From: an uncultured Agathobacter sp.
GTDB taxonomy: Bacteria; Bacillota; Clostridia; Lachnospirales; Lachnospiraceae
DNA: 64,000 nt
NCBI GenBank assembly: GCA_934359755.1
Contig: CAKRLV010000003.1
Span: 111,321 to 175,320, forward strand
Direction of reading: 5' to 3'
A program made the translations under genes and the position numbers. How positions within the stretch are numbered: the first letter of the stretch is position 1; every line of letters begins with the position of its first letter. Shown here piece after piece: positions 50,670 through 59,857 of this stretch. The notes under the pieces are model-generated. The model was not told the DNA's origin, did not search any database, and saw nothing but the letters and a program-made list of their open reading frames with translations.

Positions 50670-51758
50670 ATGAGAATGATATTTAGACATGGATTTTTTG
50701 ATTTATTGTTAATGGTTGGATTTTCGATTTCATGTTTTATAATTATTTATGGTACGAATGTTGTTTATAATGTAAAGCAGGAAGATTTGAATATTAACCG
50801 ATTTAAATACAGGTTAGAAGAAAGCTATGATCCTTCTTCTTTAGAAAATGGAAAAACTGATTATGAATCAGAAGTAGAGGCGATGATAGATGCAGCACAA
50901 AAGATTCAATCAGGCAATATAACATTTATGTCACAGATATATATTAACGATAGAACAGATTGGTTTGAGACATATATTATAATCAGGGAAAATGAACAGA
51001 ATAAATTAGAAATTTCCGAAAGATTAAATGATAGCAAAGATATATATATCGGTGAAAGCTTAAAGCAATATCTGGGAGAGGTTTCTAAGCCAGACGAATT
51101 ATTGCTAAATGATAAAAGCTATAAGGTGGGGGGAATTATTGCAAATCATATGTCAAGCAAGGTAGATAATTCTTTGTACATTATATGGGATGAATGTGAT
51201 GAAGCTACACGAGCTTTAATAAAGGAATCTTTAGTGGATTATCTGCAAAGCGGATTTGCGAACGTTATTTATGAGAGTGACATTGATATTGATTATGCTT
51301 TTGATGAACTGACACAGGCTTTTGAAACAATAGGATTATATGATATGGGACCCAATACTTTATATTCTGGAAATTATCAGAATTACTGGTATAAGTACTA
51401 TAATTATATTTTTGTTGGAATTTCACTGATATTTTCTATAATGAATTGTATTTGTGTATCACTGTTATGGCTGCAGCGTCGAAAACATGAAATTTCAATA
51501 AGGATAGCGTATGGATATAAAAAATCACAGCTGTATGGATTGATAATAAAAGACGCAGTGATTATATGTGTGATTTCGTATCTGATTGCTTTAGTATCTG
51601 TTATATTGTTATCCTATGTACTTGGAATTTACAATCTATTTCAGAACATTTTAGTCAAAATTTTCATGTCAGTAATTTCAATGTTTATTATGTTAATGAT
51701 TATGATTATATTTTCTGTCAATAAGTTTATGAAAAGGGATGTGGCGGACGTAAGATGA
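50670..51758 (+). CDS. FtsX-like ABC permease, part 1
   Basis: A 362-residue membrane protein. One N-terminal helix (about 8-28), an external domain of about 210 residues and three C-terminal helices (about 248-350) form the MacB/FtsX type. The C-terminal block HEISIRIAYGYKKSQLYGLI is the usual FtsX coupling region. It overlaps the second permease gene by four bases (ATGA) and belongs to a three-gene exporter with the ATPase at 52984. AGGTGATAG precedes the ATG. Similar three-part exporters occur with lactococcin 972-type bacteriocins, which is suggestive only. Confidence 0.82.
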   Translation: MRMIFRHGFFDLLLMVGFSISCFIIIYGTNVVYNVKQEDLNINRFKYRLEESYDPSSLENGKTDYESEVEAMIDAAQKIQSGNITFMSQIYINDRTDWFETYIIIRENEQNKLEISERLNDSKDIYIGESLKQYLGEVSKPDELLLNDKSYKVGGIIANHMSSKVDNSLYIIWDECDEATRALIKESLVDYLQSGFANVIYESDIDIDYAFDELTQAFETIGLYDMGPNTLYSGNYQNYWYKYYNYIFVGISLIFSIMNCICVSLLWLQRRKHEISIRIAYGYKKSQLYGLIIKDAVIICVISYLIALVSVILLSYVLGIYNLFQNILVKIFMSVISMFIMLMIMIIFSVNKFMKRDVADVR

Positions 51759-52984
51759 GGATAATTAAATATGTTGTTGAAATAATTAAGATTGAGTACA
51801 AGCAGATGATAGCAATGCTGTTGCTTATTTCTTTACTGCTGATACTTGTTATGTCATCTATTATGATTAAATGTTCATCAAATTATGCATATGAAGAGAT
51901 TGACAGGGTTATTGATGTTGGAATAGATAATGTTGCCAAAATTGAGACTGATGATTCGATTTTTGGAAATCAGTCTGTGATTGATAAAGTAAATCAGATA
52001 AATGGAGTTTCTTTTTTTGGAACTATGGCTTCATATGCGATTAATGATTCATGTTTTGGTGAATTTGAGAATCTGCAAAATATGTTTAAAAAGAATAGTA
52101 CACAACAAAACGGTACTGAGATTTTGTTTATGAATTCTTCTCTTTTTAATATATGCAGTCCAAAGCTCGATAGTGGCATGGACTATAAGCAATTAGATTT
52201 ATCTGCCAATACACTGTATTTGTATTTAGGATATGAGTATTATGGAGCATTGAAATATGAAGTCGGTGATACGTTTGATGATGCTAATGGAAATCATTAT
52301 GAGATAGCTGGAATTTTCAGACAGGGACAGAGGATGATAGACGAAAAATTGATTAATGAATTTTCTACGGAGTCTGTCAGCTATTCGGATGATTTGGATA
52401 AGATGATTATATGTGTGGAAGATAAAGGCACATATTCAACAGGTTTCTGGTTAGGGGCGGATGAAAAGCATAATATAAGTGATATAGTAAAAGAAGTCAG
52501 AGACGTATTAGAGGAAAATGGATATAAGTCCAGATTCATGACATTTAATGAGATGGTGGAAAAAGGAATGGACGATGGCAAAATGCTGTATGACTTAATT
52601 ACAAAAATTACTATTTTTGTATCTATAGCAGCGGCACTTATGCTTATAACGATTTTTATTATAACGTTTCTGTCTGAATTAAAGAGATTTGGAATTATGC
52701 ACGCATTTGGTCTTTCAATGCAGGATATAGAGAAGATTGTTCTGTTAAAGAATGGACTTATTGTAGCAGTTGGAACTGTAATTTCATGCAGGGGATTCTA
52801 TTTTATTACGGATAGCAGATATGGAACATATGATAATGGATGGTTGATTAATTATCTTGTTTATTACCAGGTATATCCAAAAATAATAGCAGGAATTATA
52901 GTATTTGTACTTGCAATGAGTCTTGTAATAAGAAATATTTTGAATAGTTTTTTACCAGTTGAAATGATAAAGGGAAGATATTGA
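51755..52984 (+). CDS. FtsX-like ABC permease, part 2
   Basis: A 409-residue permease of the same kind: one N-terminal helix (about 17-37), a large external domain (about 40-285) and three helices (about 286-400). The coupling block reads ELKRFGIMHAFGLSMQDIEK. It overlaps both neighbours (ATGA at the start, TGATG at the end), so the three exporter genes are translationally coupled. The two permeases probably form a heterodimer. Substrate is unknown but likely a peptide. Confidence 0.82.
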   Translation: MRIIKYVVEIIKIEYKQMIAMLLLISLLLILVMSSIMIKCSSNYAYEEIDRVIDVGIDNVAKIETDDSIFGNQSVIDKVNQINGVSFFGTMASYAINDSCFGEFENLQNMFKKNSTQQNGTEILFMNSSLFNICSPKLDSGMDYKQLDLSANTLYLYLGYEYYGALKYEVGDTFDDANGNHYEIAGIFRQGQRMIDEKLINEFSTESVSYSDDLDKMIICVEDKGTYSTGFWLGADEKHNISDIVKEVRDVLEENGYKSRFMTFNEMVEKGMDDGKMLYDLITKITIFVSIAAALMLITIFIITFLSELKRFGIMHAFGLSMQDIEKIVLLKNGLIVAVGTVISCRGFYFITDSRYGTYDNGWLINYLVYYQVYPKIIAGIIVFVLAMSLVIRNILNSFLPVEMIKGRY

Positions 52985-53643
52985 TGATTATATTAAAAAA
53001 CATTACAAAGGATTATGTTAATAAGGGAAGCGTCACACATGCGCTAAATGGCATTGATTTATCGATTGAGGATGGAGAGTTACTGGCAATTGTCGGGACG
53101 TCAGGTTCAGGAAAGACAACTCTTTTGAATATAATAGGTGGTATGGACCAGGAAACATCCGGAGAATATTATTATAATAACGAGTTGGTATCAAATTATA
53201 GTAAGAAGGAATTGCAAAATTTCAGACGGGATTATATCAGTTTTGTATTTCAAAAGTTCGAATTAATGGATGATTATAATGTGTCTGAGAATGTTGAGAT
53301 GCCTTTATTAGCTCGCAAGATTGATAAGAATATCAGAAAAGACAAAATTAGCATGGCACTAAAGAAAGTCGGACTGGAGAATTTGGCAAAGAAGATGCCA
53401 AATGAATTATCAGGAGGGCAGAAACAAAGATGCGCGATTGCAAGAGCTTTGGTTACAGACAATCCGATACTATTAGCAGATGAGCCTACAGGAGCACTTG
53501 ATTCTAAAACTTCTGATGAAATTATGGCATTGTTGGAAAAATTAAATAAAGATGGAAAGACAGTTATTATTGTCACACATGATCTGGCAATTGCCCAAAA
53601 ATGTGGCAGGGTAATAGAAATTGTAGATGGAGAAATTGTTTGA
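52984..53643 (+). CDS. ABC transporter ATP-binding protein (LolD/MacB type)
   Basis: A 219-residue ATPase: Walker A GTSGSGKTT near residue 38, Q-loop SFVFQKFELM, signature LSGGQKQR near 139 and Walker B ILLADEPTGALDS near 160. The start ATG at 52984 overlaps the permease stop codon, with AAGGGA seven bases upstream. This is the NBD type used with FtsX-like permeases, which couple ATP use to work on the outer membrane face rather than direct transport. It is the last gene before the IS110 element. Confidence 0.92.
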   Translation: MIILKNITKDYVNKGSVTHALNGIDLSIEDGELLAIVGTSGSGKTTLLNIIGGMDQETSGEYYYNNELVSNYSKKELQNFRRDYISFVFQKFELMDDYNVSENVEMPLLARKIDKNIRKDKISMALKKVGLENLAKKMPNELSGGQKQRCAIARALVTDNPILLADEPTGALDSKTSDEIMALLEKLNKDGKTVIIVTHDLAIAQKCGRVIEIVDGEIV

Positions 53644-53713
53644 TGAAGTTTAGATGTACGGGGTGTATATGATAATAAGTGTAAGGCATATAGTTGCATC
53701 AAATATCACGTAA

Positions 53714-54790
53714 AGCTTCCTGTATAATTTAAATAGGTCAAGAGATTGACGAAAAAAATACAACAAGTAAAATTAGATTATTACTGACCTGCCAGTTGGT
53801 AAAATCTAACGAATGCAAGAGATATCTACAATGAATATTAAAGGCTCAAAGAAGAAAAATCAAGTTTTATCATTAAATATTTTTGAACAGCAGGAGATTA
53901 TTGCAAAAGCTGAGGCTATTAAGGTAGAGTTAAAAGCATCTACCTGGCATGAGTTGGAAACAAAAGGTAAGTTTGACAAAAACGATAAGCTTTCATTCGC
54001 CAGTGATGACATGCTGATATTAGGATGCGATATTGGCAGCGAGACACATTATGTGAGGGCAATTGATACCAGAGGAAGAGAACTCGGTAAGTCCGCTTTT
54101 GGCTTTAGTAATACGGCAGAGGGCTTTGAAAGCATGTTAGACTGGAGCACTAGGCTTGCAGCTGCAAATGATAAGAAACAGATATGGCATGAGGCGAAGC
54201 TTCGTGGATGAGGCTATGCCAATGCATCATCTATTCTGGAATACGCAAGGAAAAGCGTAGGAATCAAGGATGGAGCGGATGCCGGCAGACAGGCTGTTAA
54301 GTGGTTCGTCAGCCGGATTATCGAGCTTGATGAGCAACTTTCAGATATAGAAACCAGTTAAATCAAAGATGCAATGAGATTCCATATGCAAAGAACATTC
54401 TGGCAATATCAGGAATCGGCGAAAACATCCTGTCGGGGATATTTGCAGAGATGGGGGATATATCAAGATTTTACAATGTAAAGGAAATCCAGAAGTTAAG
54501 CGGATTAGGATTGGTAGCCTGCAGTTCGGGTAAGCATACCGGAGAAACCAAAATCAGTCACAGAGGACGCAAACGACTCAGATATTGGTTATTCCAGGCG
54601 GCAAAGTCGGCACTCAGTGTATGAGCAGATGGGAAGAAGAAAGTTGGCACACGATGCCATTAGACACGGAAGGTTCATCATCATAGCAGAACAGAGGAAT
54701 TATAGTCTTTATAAAGCAATGGATGCTTTATTTGGTGTACCTGTTTTCAGCTATTCAGTACTTGATACAATGAATGTTCATGCACTTTAG
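53714..54790 (+). mobile_element. Degenerate IS110-family insertion sequence
   Basis: The left part (53714-53786) is about 78% identical by eye to the last 74 bases of the window (63927-64000), and both end with TTAGATTATTACTG. An IS110-type transposase pseudogene follows. The right end is estimated from the end of the transposase reading frame (around 54790). IS110 elements generally lack terminal inverted repeats, so boundaries are approximate. Confidence 0.75.
53813..54790 (+). pseudogene. IS110-family transposase, broken by stops, frameshifts and probable internal deletion
   Basis: The N-terminal part has the DEDD domain start (MLILGCDIGSETHYVRAIDT, with the first Asp). The frame stops at 54211, and later frames give GADAGRQAVKWFVSRI, ILAISGIGENILSGIFAEMG and then LGLVACSSGKHTGETKISHR, GRKRLRYWLFQAA, the C-terminal transposase_20 motifs of IS110 with the catalytic Ser region. 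At least three frame breaks and several stops are present, and the total is shorter than a complete family member, so part is missing. It can no longer make an active enzyme. Confidence 0.85.
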
Positions 54791-54905
54791 CACGTGTTAT
54801 GAGGTAACTGTTTAAAGAAAAAGTTCAAAAATCAATGATTTAGGGCTTGAAATTATAAGAAGAGAGAGTCCTTAAATTTTGCAGCGTTTTTTTGAGTGAA
54901 AAAGA

Positions 54906-55010
54906 TTGACAATGAAAAGGAGTGTGTGATATAGTAAACACTGTTTTTAAGTTAGAAGTGGCTAACTGTCGAGCGCTTTTTTATTTGCCAGTAGGTTAGC
55001 CTAAACTAAT
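54906..55010 (+). promoter_or_regulatory. Promoter with two GTTAG-N6-CTAA operators
   Basis: TTGACA at 54906-54911 and TATAGT at 54930-54935 are 18 bp apart. Palindromes GTTAGAAGTGGCTAAC (54951-54966) and GTTAGCCTAAACTAAT (54995-55010) lie downstream of the -10 box, where a repressor would act. TTAGTTTAGGCTAACCTA on the minus strand of the second site resembles DtxR/IdeR iron boxes. A third copy is at 58063. The rest of 54791-55053 has no gene. Confidence 0.6.
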
Positions 55011-55053
55011 TCATTTTACATTAAATTCCATGCAAATTGAGAGGAGTTCAAAA

Positions 55054-55752
55054 ATGTTCATTCAATTGAAAAATGCTGTAAAAAAATATGGAGAGGGAGA
55101 AAACGCGGTATTTGCTTTAAATCATGCGTCTTTAGAATTGGAAGAAGGAAATATATATGTGATATTGGGACCTTCAGGCTCGGGAAAGTCAACGCTGTTG
55201 AATATGCTTGGTGGTCTTGATTCTCTTGATTCCGGCGAACTTAGCGTTGGGAACAAAAATATTACAAAGCTTTCCAAAAAACAGAGGGCAGAATATCGAA
55301 AAGAGGATATTGGATTTGTGTTTCAGTTTTATAATCTGATTGCAGATCTTACCGTGGAGGAAAACATAGAAGTTGTGATGGACATTTCTCCCGATCCATT
55401 GGATATTGAAGAAGTTATGGATGCGTTGCAAATCACAAAATATCGAAAACGCTTTCCAAGGGAACTTTCAGGAGGTCAGCAGCAGCGAGTTGCTATTGCA
55501 CGTGCTATGATCAAGCGCCCCAAACTTTTATTGTGTGATGAACTTACTGGTGCGCTTGACAGCAAATCGTCAAGAAGTGTTTTAGATTATATTGAAAAAA
55601 TGAACAGTCAGTTTGGAATGACGATTCTTATTATTACGCACAATGATGCAATTGCGGATATGGCAGATCGCATTATTCGCATAAAGGACGGCAAAATTGC
55701 GGAGAACATAGCCAATCCTTCAAAACTTCCGGTAAGTGAACTTCATCTGTAG
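55054..55752 (+). CDS. ABC transporter ATP-binding protein (MacB/LolD type)
   Basis: A 232-residue ATPase with Walker A GPSGSGKST near residue 38, Q-loop IGFVFQFYNLI, signature LSGGQQQRVAIARA near 140 and Walker B LLLCDELTGALDSKS, where the usual Pro of DEPTGAL is Leu. The ATG at 55054 has GAGAGGAG seven bases upstream; an in-frame ATG at 55030 adds eight residues. It opens the accessory region after the IS110 element and pairs with the FtsX permease 14 bases downstream. Confidence 0.9.
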   Translation: MFIQLKNAVKKYGEGENAVFALNHASLELEEGNIYVILGPSGSGKSTLLNMLGGLDSLDSGELSVGNKNITKLSKKQRAEYRKEDIGFVFQFYNLIADLTVEENIEVVMDISPDPLDIEEVMDALQITKYRKRFPRELSGGQQQRVAIARAMIKRPKLLLCDELTGALDSKSSRSVLDYIEKMNSQFGMTILIITHNDAIADMADRIIRIKDGKIAENIANPSKLPVSELHL

Positions 55753-55766
55753 GAGGGCGGAGCATT

Positions 55767-57989
55767 ATGAAGATTAATAAGCGATATACACGTAATATTA
55801 AGGAAAATCTTTCTTTTTACCTATCTTCGCTGGTGCTTACTATGGTCGCACTGCTAGCGTTTTTTTTAATGAACATTGCGGGAAATGGTATTCTGGATTT
55901 TGCAGATGATTTTTTTGCAGAGCACCAACTGGAAGATGCAAATTTTTCCGTATATGTTGACATTCCGGAGGAAGATATTTCAGAGATTGAAGAAACATTC
56001 AACCTTCAGATGGAAGCTCAAAAGTATATAAATATAGAGCAGGATCAAAAAACAGTAAGAGTATTTCAAGTTACAAAAAAAATCAACACCCATGAGATTA
56101 CAGAAGGTACAGATATTGATTCTGATGATGAAGTCATTCTGTCGGAAGGGTATGCCAAAAATCAGGGAATACAAATAGGAGATATCATAAAAATAAACAA
56201 TCAATCCTACAGCGTGTCAGGATTTTTTCAGCGTCCAGATTATCTGTATATGTTGGAAAATCCGGAGGATGATTATAAAAATAATGAAACCTTCTTCCTT
56301 TGTTATATGACAGATGAGGCATTTGAGAAGCTTGGAACTCCTACGGTAAAGTATTTTGTAAAATATAACGATGACAACTCATTGGAATTCAGGAAATACA
56401 TAAATGATAATTACTATATGAGCGATTATCTTGCTGTCGAAAACAATATGCGTATACGAATGGTGAAAGAGCAGGCTATGTTATTTCTCATTATGTCATA
56501 TATGGTTCTTGTTATTCTTCCGATGGTGGTTGTATTACTGATTAGTATTATTATCGGGCGAAAGGTAAAAAATGAGCAGCGTATGATAGGTACGCTTTCA
56601 GCACTGGGATATAAAAAGTCATTACTGATAAGGCACTATGCAGGCTTTGCAACGATTCCCGGATTACTCGGCGGCGTACTTTCGGTAGTGATAGCCGCGG
56701 TATGTGCTCAGCCATTTGGTGAAGTTCCGTTAAACGACTATGAGCCTTTGAAGGTTACCTGTCATTTATCAGGAATCGCAGCAGTGCTTGGTATTCTCGT
56801 TCCGACGCTGCTGTATATTTGGGCGGCAGCGCATGTGGTAAATAAGTTGCTGAAAAAAGATACCGTATTATTGCTTGCGGGAAACGCAGATGGAAAAGAG
56901 ATAAAGAATAAACATATTTTAACAGGTAGCAAAATGTCATTTCGAAGAAAGTTTGCGATTCGCTCACTTCTTGGGAATCCCGGGCGCACATTTGTTGTGT
57001 TTCTTGGCGTCTTTTTGGGCTGCTTCATGATGTTGTTCGGCTATAGTTTCTTTGATTCTATATCTAATGTTGCAGATGTTTCCGCAGAAAAGATAGGAGA
57101 TTTCCAATACGAATATTTTTTCAATGTCTTAAAGGAAGGAGAAGCTGAAAACGGTGCTCCTGTGATTGCGGCTACAGTAGAGAATGAAGCTCAAAAAAGC
57201 TTTGCACTCATAGGTGTTGATCCGGATAATGAATTTCTGCATTTCAAGGACAAGGAGGGAAATGACGTTAATGTCAGCGATGGATATTATCTTACCAGTG
57301 TGGAAGCAATGGTTTTGAAACTGGAAAAAGGCGATAAAATGAAACTATATAATCCGCTGACTATGGAATTTATCGAGATTGTGATTGATGGAATTATCGA
57401 TAATGATTTCCAAAAAGCCATATTTACATCTCGTGATGCAGCATCTGAAATCATGGGAATGGAATCCGGCGTATATAATGCGTTGATGAGCAATGAAGAG
57501 CTTGACTTTTCAGAATCAGAGCTTGCAAGTACAGTAAAAAAAGCAGATACTGCAGAACAGGTACAAAATCTTGCAAAACAAATGGAAATTCTGCTACACT
57601 TCCTGCTTTTTACCGGTGTTATCGTATGCATGGTTTCCATTTATGTAACTGTGAATACGTTGGTTACTGAAAATAAAGGAAACATCTCAATGCTTAAGGT
57701 ATTGGGGTATGAGAATAAAAAAATCAATGCAATTGTACTCAATGTTCATAACATACTGCTTCCATTGGGAATTCTTGTTTGCATACCGGCTGTATATGCA
57801 ATGAGTGGATTGTTTTTCTATGCGATAGCAGACATGGAAGGAGCTTTGATACCGACTTATATTTCGGCTAAGAGCTATCTGGTTTCCGTTGCTTTGACCA
57901 TTGTAAGCTATTTTGGCTCTTTGTTCCTTGTCAGAAGAAAGGTCCAGAATGTGGATATGGTTGAGAGCCTGAAAGATAATCGTGAATAG
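55767..57989 (+). CDS. FtsX-like ABC permease (740 residues)
   Basis: A large permease with two FtsX-like halves. Helices: one near 19-38, a first external domain (about 40-230), three helices (about 240-360), one near 405-425, a second external domain (about 430-610) and three helices at the end (about 615-735). Coupling motifs are GTLSALGYKKSLLIRHYAGF and SMLKVLGYENKKINAIVL. It forms a MacB/BceB-like exporter with the ATPase just upstream. Base composition of this region looks somewhat higher in G and C than the flanking host genes, as judged by eye. Confidence 0.9.
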   Translation: MKINKRYTRNIKENLSFYLSSLVLTMVALLAFFLMNIAGNGILDFADDFFAEHQLEDANFSVYVDIPEEDISEIEETFNLQMEAQKYINIEQDQKTVRVFQVTKKINTHEITEGTDIDSDDEVILSEGYAKNQGIQIGDIIKINNQSYSVSGFFQRPDYLYMLENPEDDYKNNETFFLCYMTDEAFEKLGTPTVKYFVKYNDDNSLEFRKYINDNYYMSDYLAVENNMRIRMVKEQAMLFLIMSYMVLVILPMVVVLLISIIIGRKVKNEQRMIGTLSALGYKKSLLIRHYAGFATIPGLLGGVLSVVIAAVCAQPFGEVPLNDYEPLKVTCHLSGIAAVLGILVPTLLYIWAAAHVVNKLLKKDTVLLLAGNADGKEIKNKHILTGSKMSFRRKFAIRSLLGNPGRTFVVFLGVFLGCFMMLFGYSFFDSISNVADVSAEKIGDFQYEYFFNVLKEGEAENGAPVIAATVENEAQKSFALIGVDPDNEFLHFKDKEGNDVNVSDGYYLTSVEAMVLKLEKGDKMKLYNPLTMEFIEIVIDGIIDNDFQKAIFTSRDAASEIMGMESGVYNALMSNEELDFSESELASTVKKADTAEQVQNLAKQMEILLHFLLFTGVIVCMVSIYVTVNTLVTENKGNISMLKVLGYENKKINAIVLNVHNILLPLGILVCIPAVYAMSGLFFYAIADMEGALIPTYISAKSYLVSVALTIVSYFGSLFLVRRKVQNVDMVESLKDNRE

Positions 57990-58062
57990 GAGTCAAAGAC
58001 GAGAAATCTATAAAACAGGGGTGGCAAGTGTTACAGACTCACCCCTTGCTTTAAAATATAAA

Positions 58063-58078
58063 GTTAGTTTCGACTAAC
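58063..58078. promoter_or_regulatory. Third GTTAG-N6-CTAAC operator
   Basis: GTTAGTTTCGACTAAC is a palindrome 28 bases before the next start codon. It matches the two sites at 54951 and 54995 in half-site and spacing, linking both units to one regulator. A hairpin of AGGGGTG and CACCCCTT (about 58016-58046) stands upstream and may terminate the permease transcript. Confidence 0.6.
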
Positions 58079-58106
58079 ATTATGATTGCGATATGGAGAT
58101 GGTTAT

Positions 58107-59855
58107 ATGAGTGAAAAAAAGAAAAAGGAAGAAACAATCTTCAAATATGTTGGTATGCACAAAGGGAAATTTATCTGGTCATCCTTTCTTGCCCTTATTG
58201 GCAGTGCAGCAGGAATTACAGCTTATGTGGTAATAAGTCGAATGGCGATTGGGCTTTTTCTGGGGCAGGCAGAACAGTCGCAATGCATTGCCATGGCGTT
58301 GGCTGTTTTGGTGCTGTGGACTTGCAAAGTGATTTTTATGAGCTGGTCCACATCGGTTTCTCACGATGCGACCTACCTTGTACTAAAGGAAATTAGAACA
58401 AGACTGATCAATAAGCTGAGACGTGTATCTCTTGGAGTATTGTTGGAGCAGTCGTCAGGAAAACTGAAAAATACAATTGTTGACAAGGTAGGGGAACTGG
58501 AGCATTTTCTTGCGCACCTGATTCCAGAGATGGCATCCAATCTTGTTGTGCCGATTCTGCTTATCGGATATTTGTTTACGGTCAATACAAAAATGACATG
58601 GCTTATGCTAATTACGATTCCGGTAGGCTTGTTTTTCTGCTGTTTTATGCTGATTGGTTATAAAGAAAAGTTCGCGAAATTTCTGCAGGCTAAAAAAGAT
58701 GTAAATCAGGCGGTAATCGAGTATGTCAATGGTATAGAGGTTATCAAGACTTTTAATCAGACGACAAATGCCTATGAAAAGTATGTAAATGCAGTGTATA
58801 ACAATGCTGCTTGCGGTTATTACAGCATGAAAAGTTCTCAGATTTTCATGTCTCTTGCAATTACGGTGATGGAAGGAGTCATGATCCTTATTTTGCCGTT
58901 TGGATGGACCTATTATACCCAGGGAACCATTGATGCCGAAATATTATTGACATTTATATTTTTGTCTCTGGGAATCATGCGCCCGTTGATTGATGCCATG
59001 TTTGCTTCTGAGACTGCGGAGCAGATGAATGCATTGTTTGAGGATGTGAAATATATTTTGGAGCTTCCGGAATTGACAGAAACGACGAAATTGGTAGCTG
59101 TGAATCATTTGCAGATTGATTTTGAACATGTCAGCTTTTCCTATGGAGAAGAGGCAGATGAAAAAGCGCTGTCTGATGTTTCGCTTCACATTCGTGAGAA
59201 TCAGACTACTGCGCTTGTTGGACCATCCGGAAGCGGCAAGTCTACGATCGCCAAGCTGATTTTGGGATTCTGGAAAAACACTGCTGGAAGTGTGAAAATC
59301 GGCGGCTGTCCGGTGGAAGAACTGCCGCAGGAACAGCTCAGTGATTTGATTGCATATGTTTCCCAGGATAATTATCTTCTTAATGAAAGTGTTATGGAAA
59401 ATATTCGGATAGGCAGAGAAGATGCAACAGATGAGGAAATCATCGCTGCGGCAAAAACTTGTGGCTGTCATGAATTCATAACTCAGCTCGAGAAGGGATA
59501 CGATACGATAGTTGGTGATACAGGAGGACACTTGTCCGGAGGAGAGCGCCAGAGAATAGCCATTGTCCGTGCAATGATTAAGGATGCCCCGATTGTAATA
59601 CTGGATGAAGCCACTGCGTATACAGATCCGGAAAATGAGGCGGCAGTTCAGCGTGCAATTTCCGAATTGACGCAGGGAAAAACGCTGATAGTGATTGCAC
59701 ATAGATTATCGACGATTGTTCATGCAGAACATATTGTGGTGATGAACAGCGGAAGAGTGGAAGCGGAAGGAACACATCAGTCGCTTTATAACAATTGTAG
59801 TCTTTATCGGGACATGTGGAAAGCATATTCATCCGCAGAGTTGGAGGTGCAGTAA
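58107..59855 (+). CDS. ABC transporter, fused TMD-NBD, YbtP/YbtQ-like subunit 1
   Basis: A 582-residue half transporter of the exporter fold: six membrane helices (about 25-290) and an NBD (about 340-575) with GPSGSGKST, signature LSGGERQR and Walker B ILDEATAYTDPENE. The phrase LDEATA-x-x-DPENE is typical of YbtP/YbtQ and IrtA/IrtB, which import ferric siderophores in spite of the exporter fold. GGAG precedes the ATG at 58107; an in-frame TTG at 58086 is less likely. The second subunit follows 2 bases later. A siderophore role is inferred from family and neighbours; export of the product is also possible. Confidence 0.87.
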   Translation: MSEKKKKEETIFKYVGMHKGKFIWSSFLALIGSAAGITAYVVISRMAIGLFLGQAEQSQCIAMALAVLVLWTCKVIFMSWSTSVSHDATYLVLKEIRTRLINKLRRVSLGVLLEQSSGKLKNTIVDKVGELEHFLAHLIPEMASNLVVPILLIGYLFTVNTKMTWLMLITIPVGLFFCCFMLIGYKEKFAKFLQAKKDVNQAVIEYVNGIEVIKTFNQTTNAYEKYVNAVYNNAACGYYSMKSSQIFMSLAITVMEGVMILILPFGWTYYTQGTIDAEILLTFIFLSLGIMRPLIDAMFASETAEQMNALFEDVKYILELPELTETTKLVAVNHLQIDFEHVSFSYGEEADEKALSDVSLHIRENQTTALVGPSGSGKSTIAKLILGFWKNTAGSVKIGGCPVEELPQEQLSDLIAYVSQDNYLLNESVMENIRIGREDATDEEIIAAAKTCGCHEFITQLEKGYDTIVGDTGGHLSGGERQRIAIVRAMIKDAPIVILDEATAYTDPENEAAVQRAISELTQGKTLIVIAHRLSTIVHAEHIVVMNSGRVEAEGTHQSLYNNCSLYRDMWKAYSSAELEVQ

Positions 59856-59857
59856 AA

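Noticed and set aside
58944..59702. Minus-strand 252-codon frame inside the ABC transporter gene
   Set aside because: Antisense to a conserved NBD, His/Cys/Phe-rich composition, no start signal.
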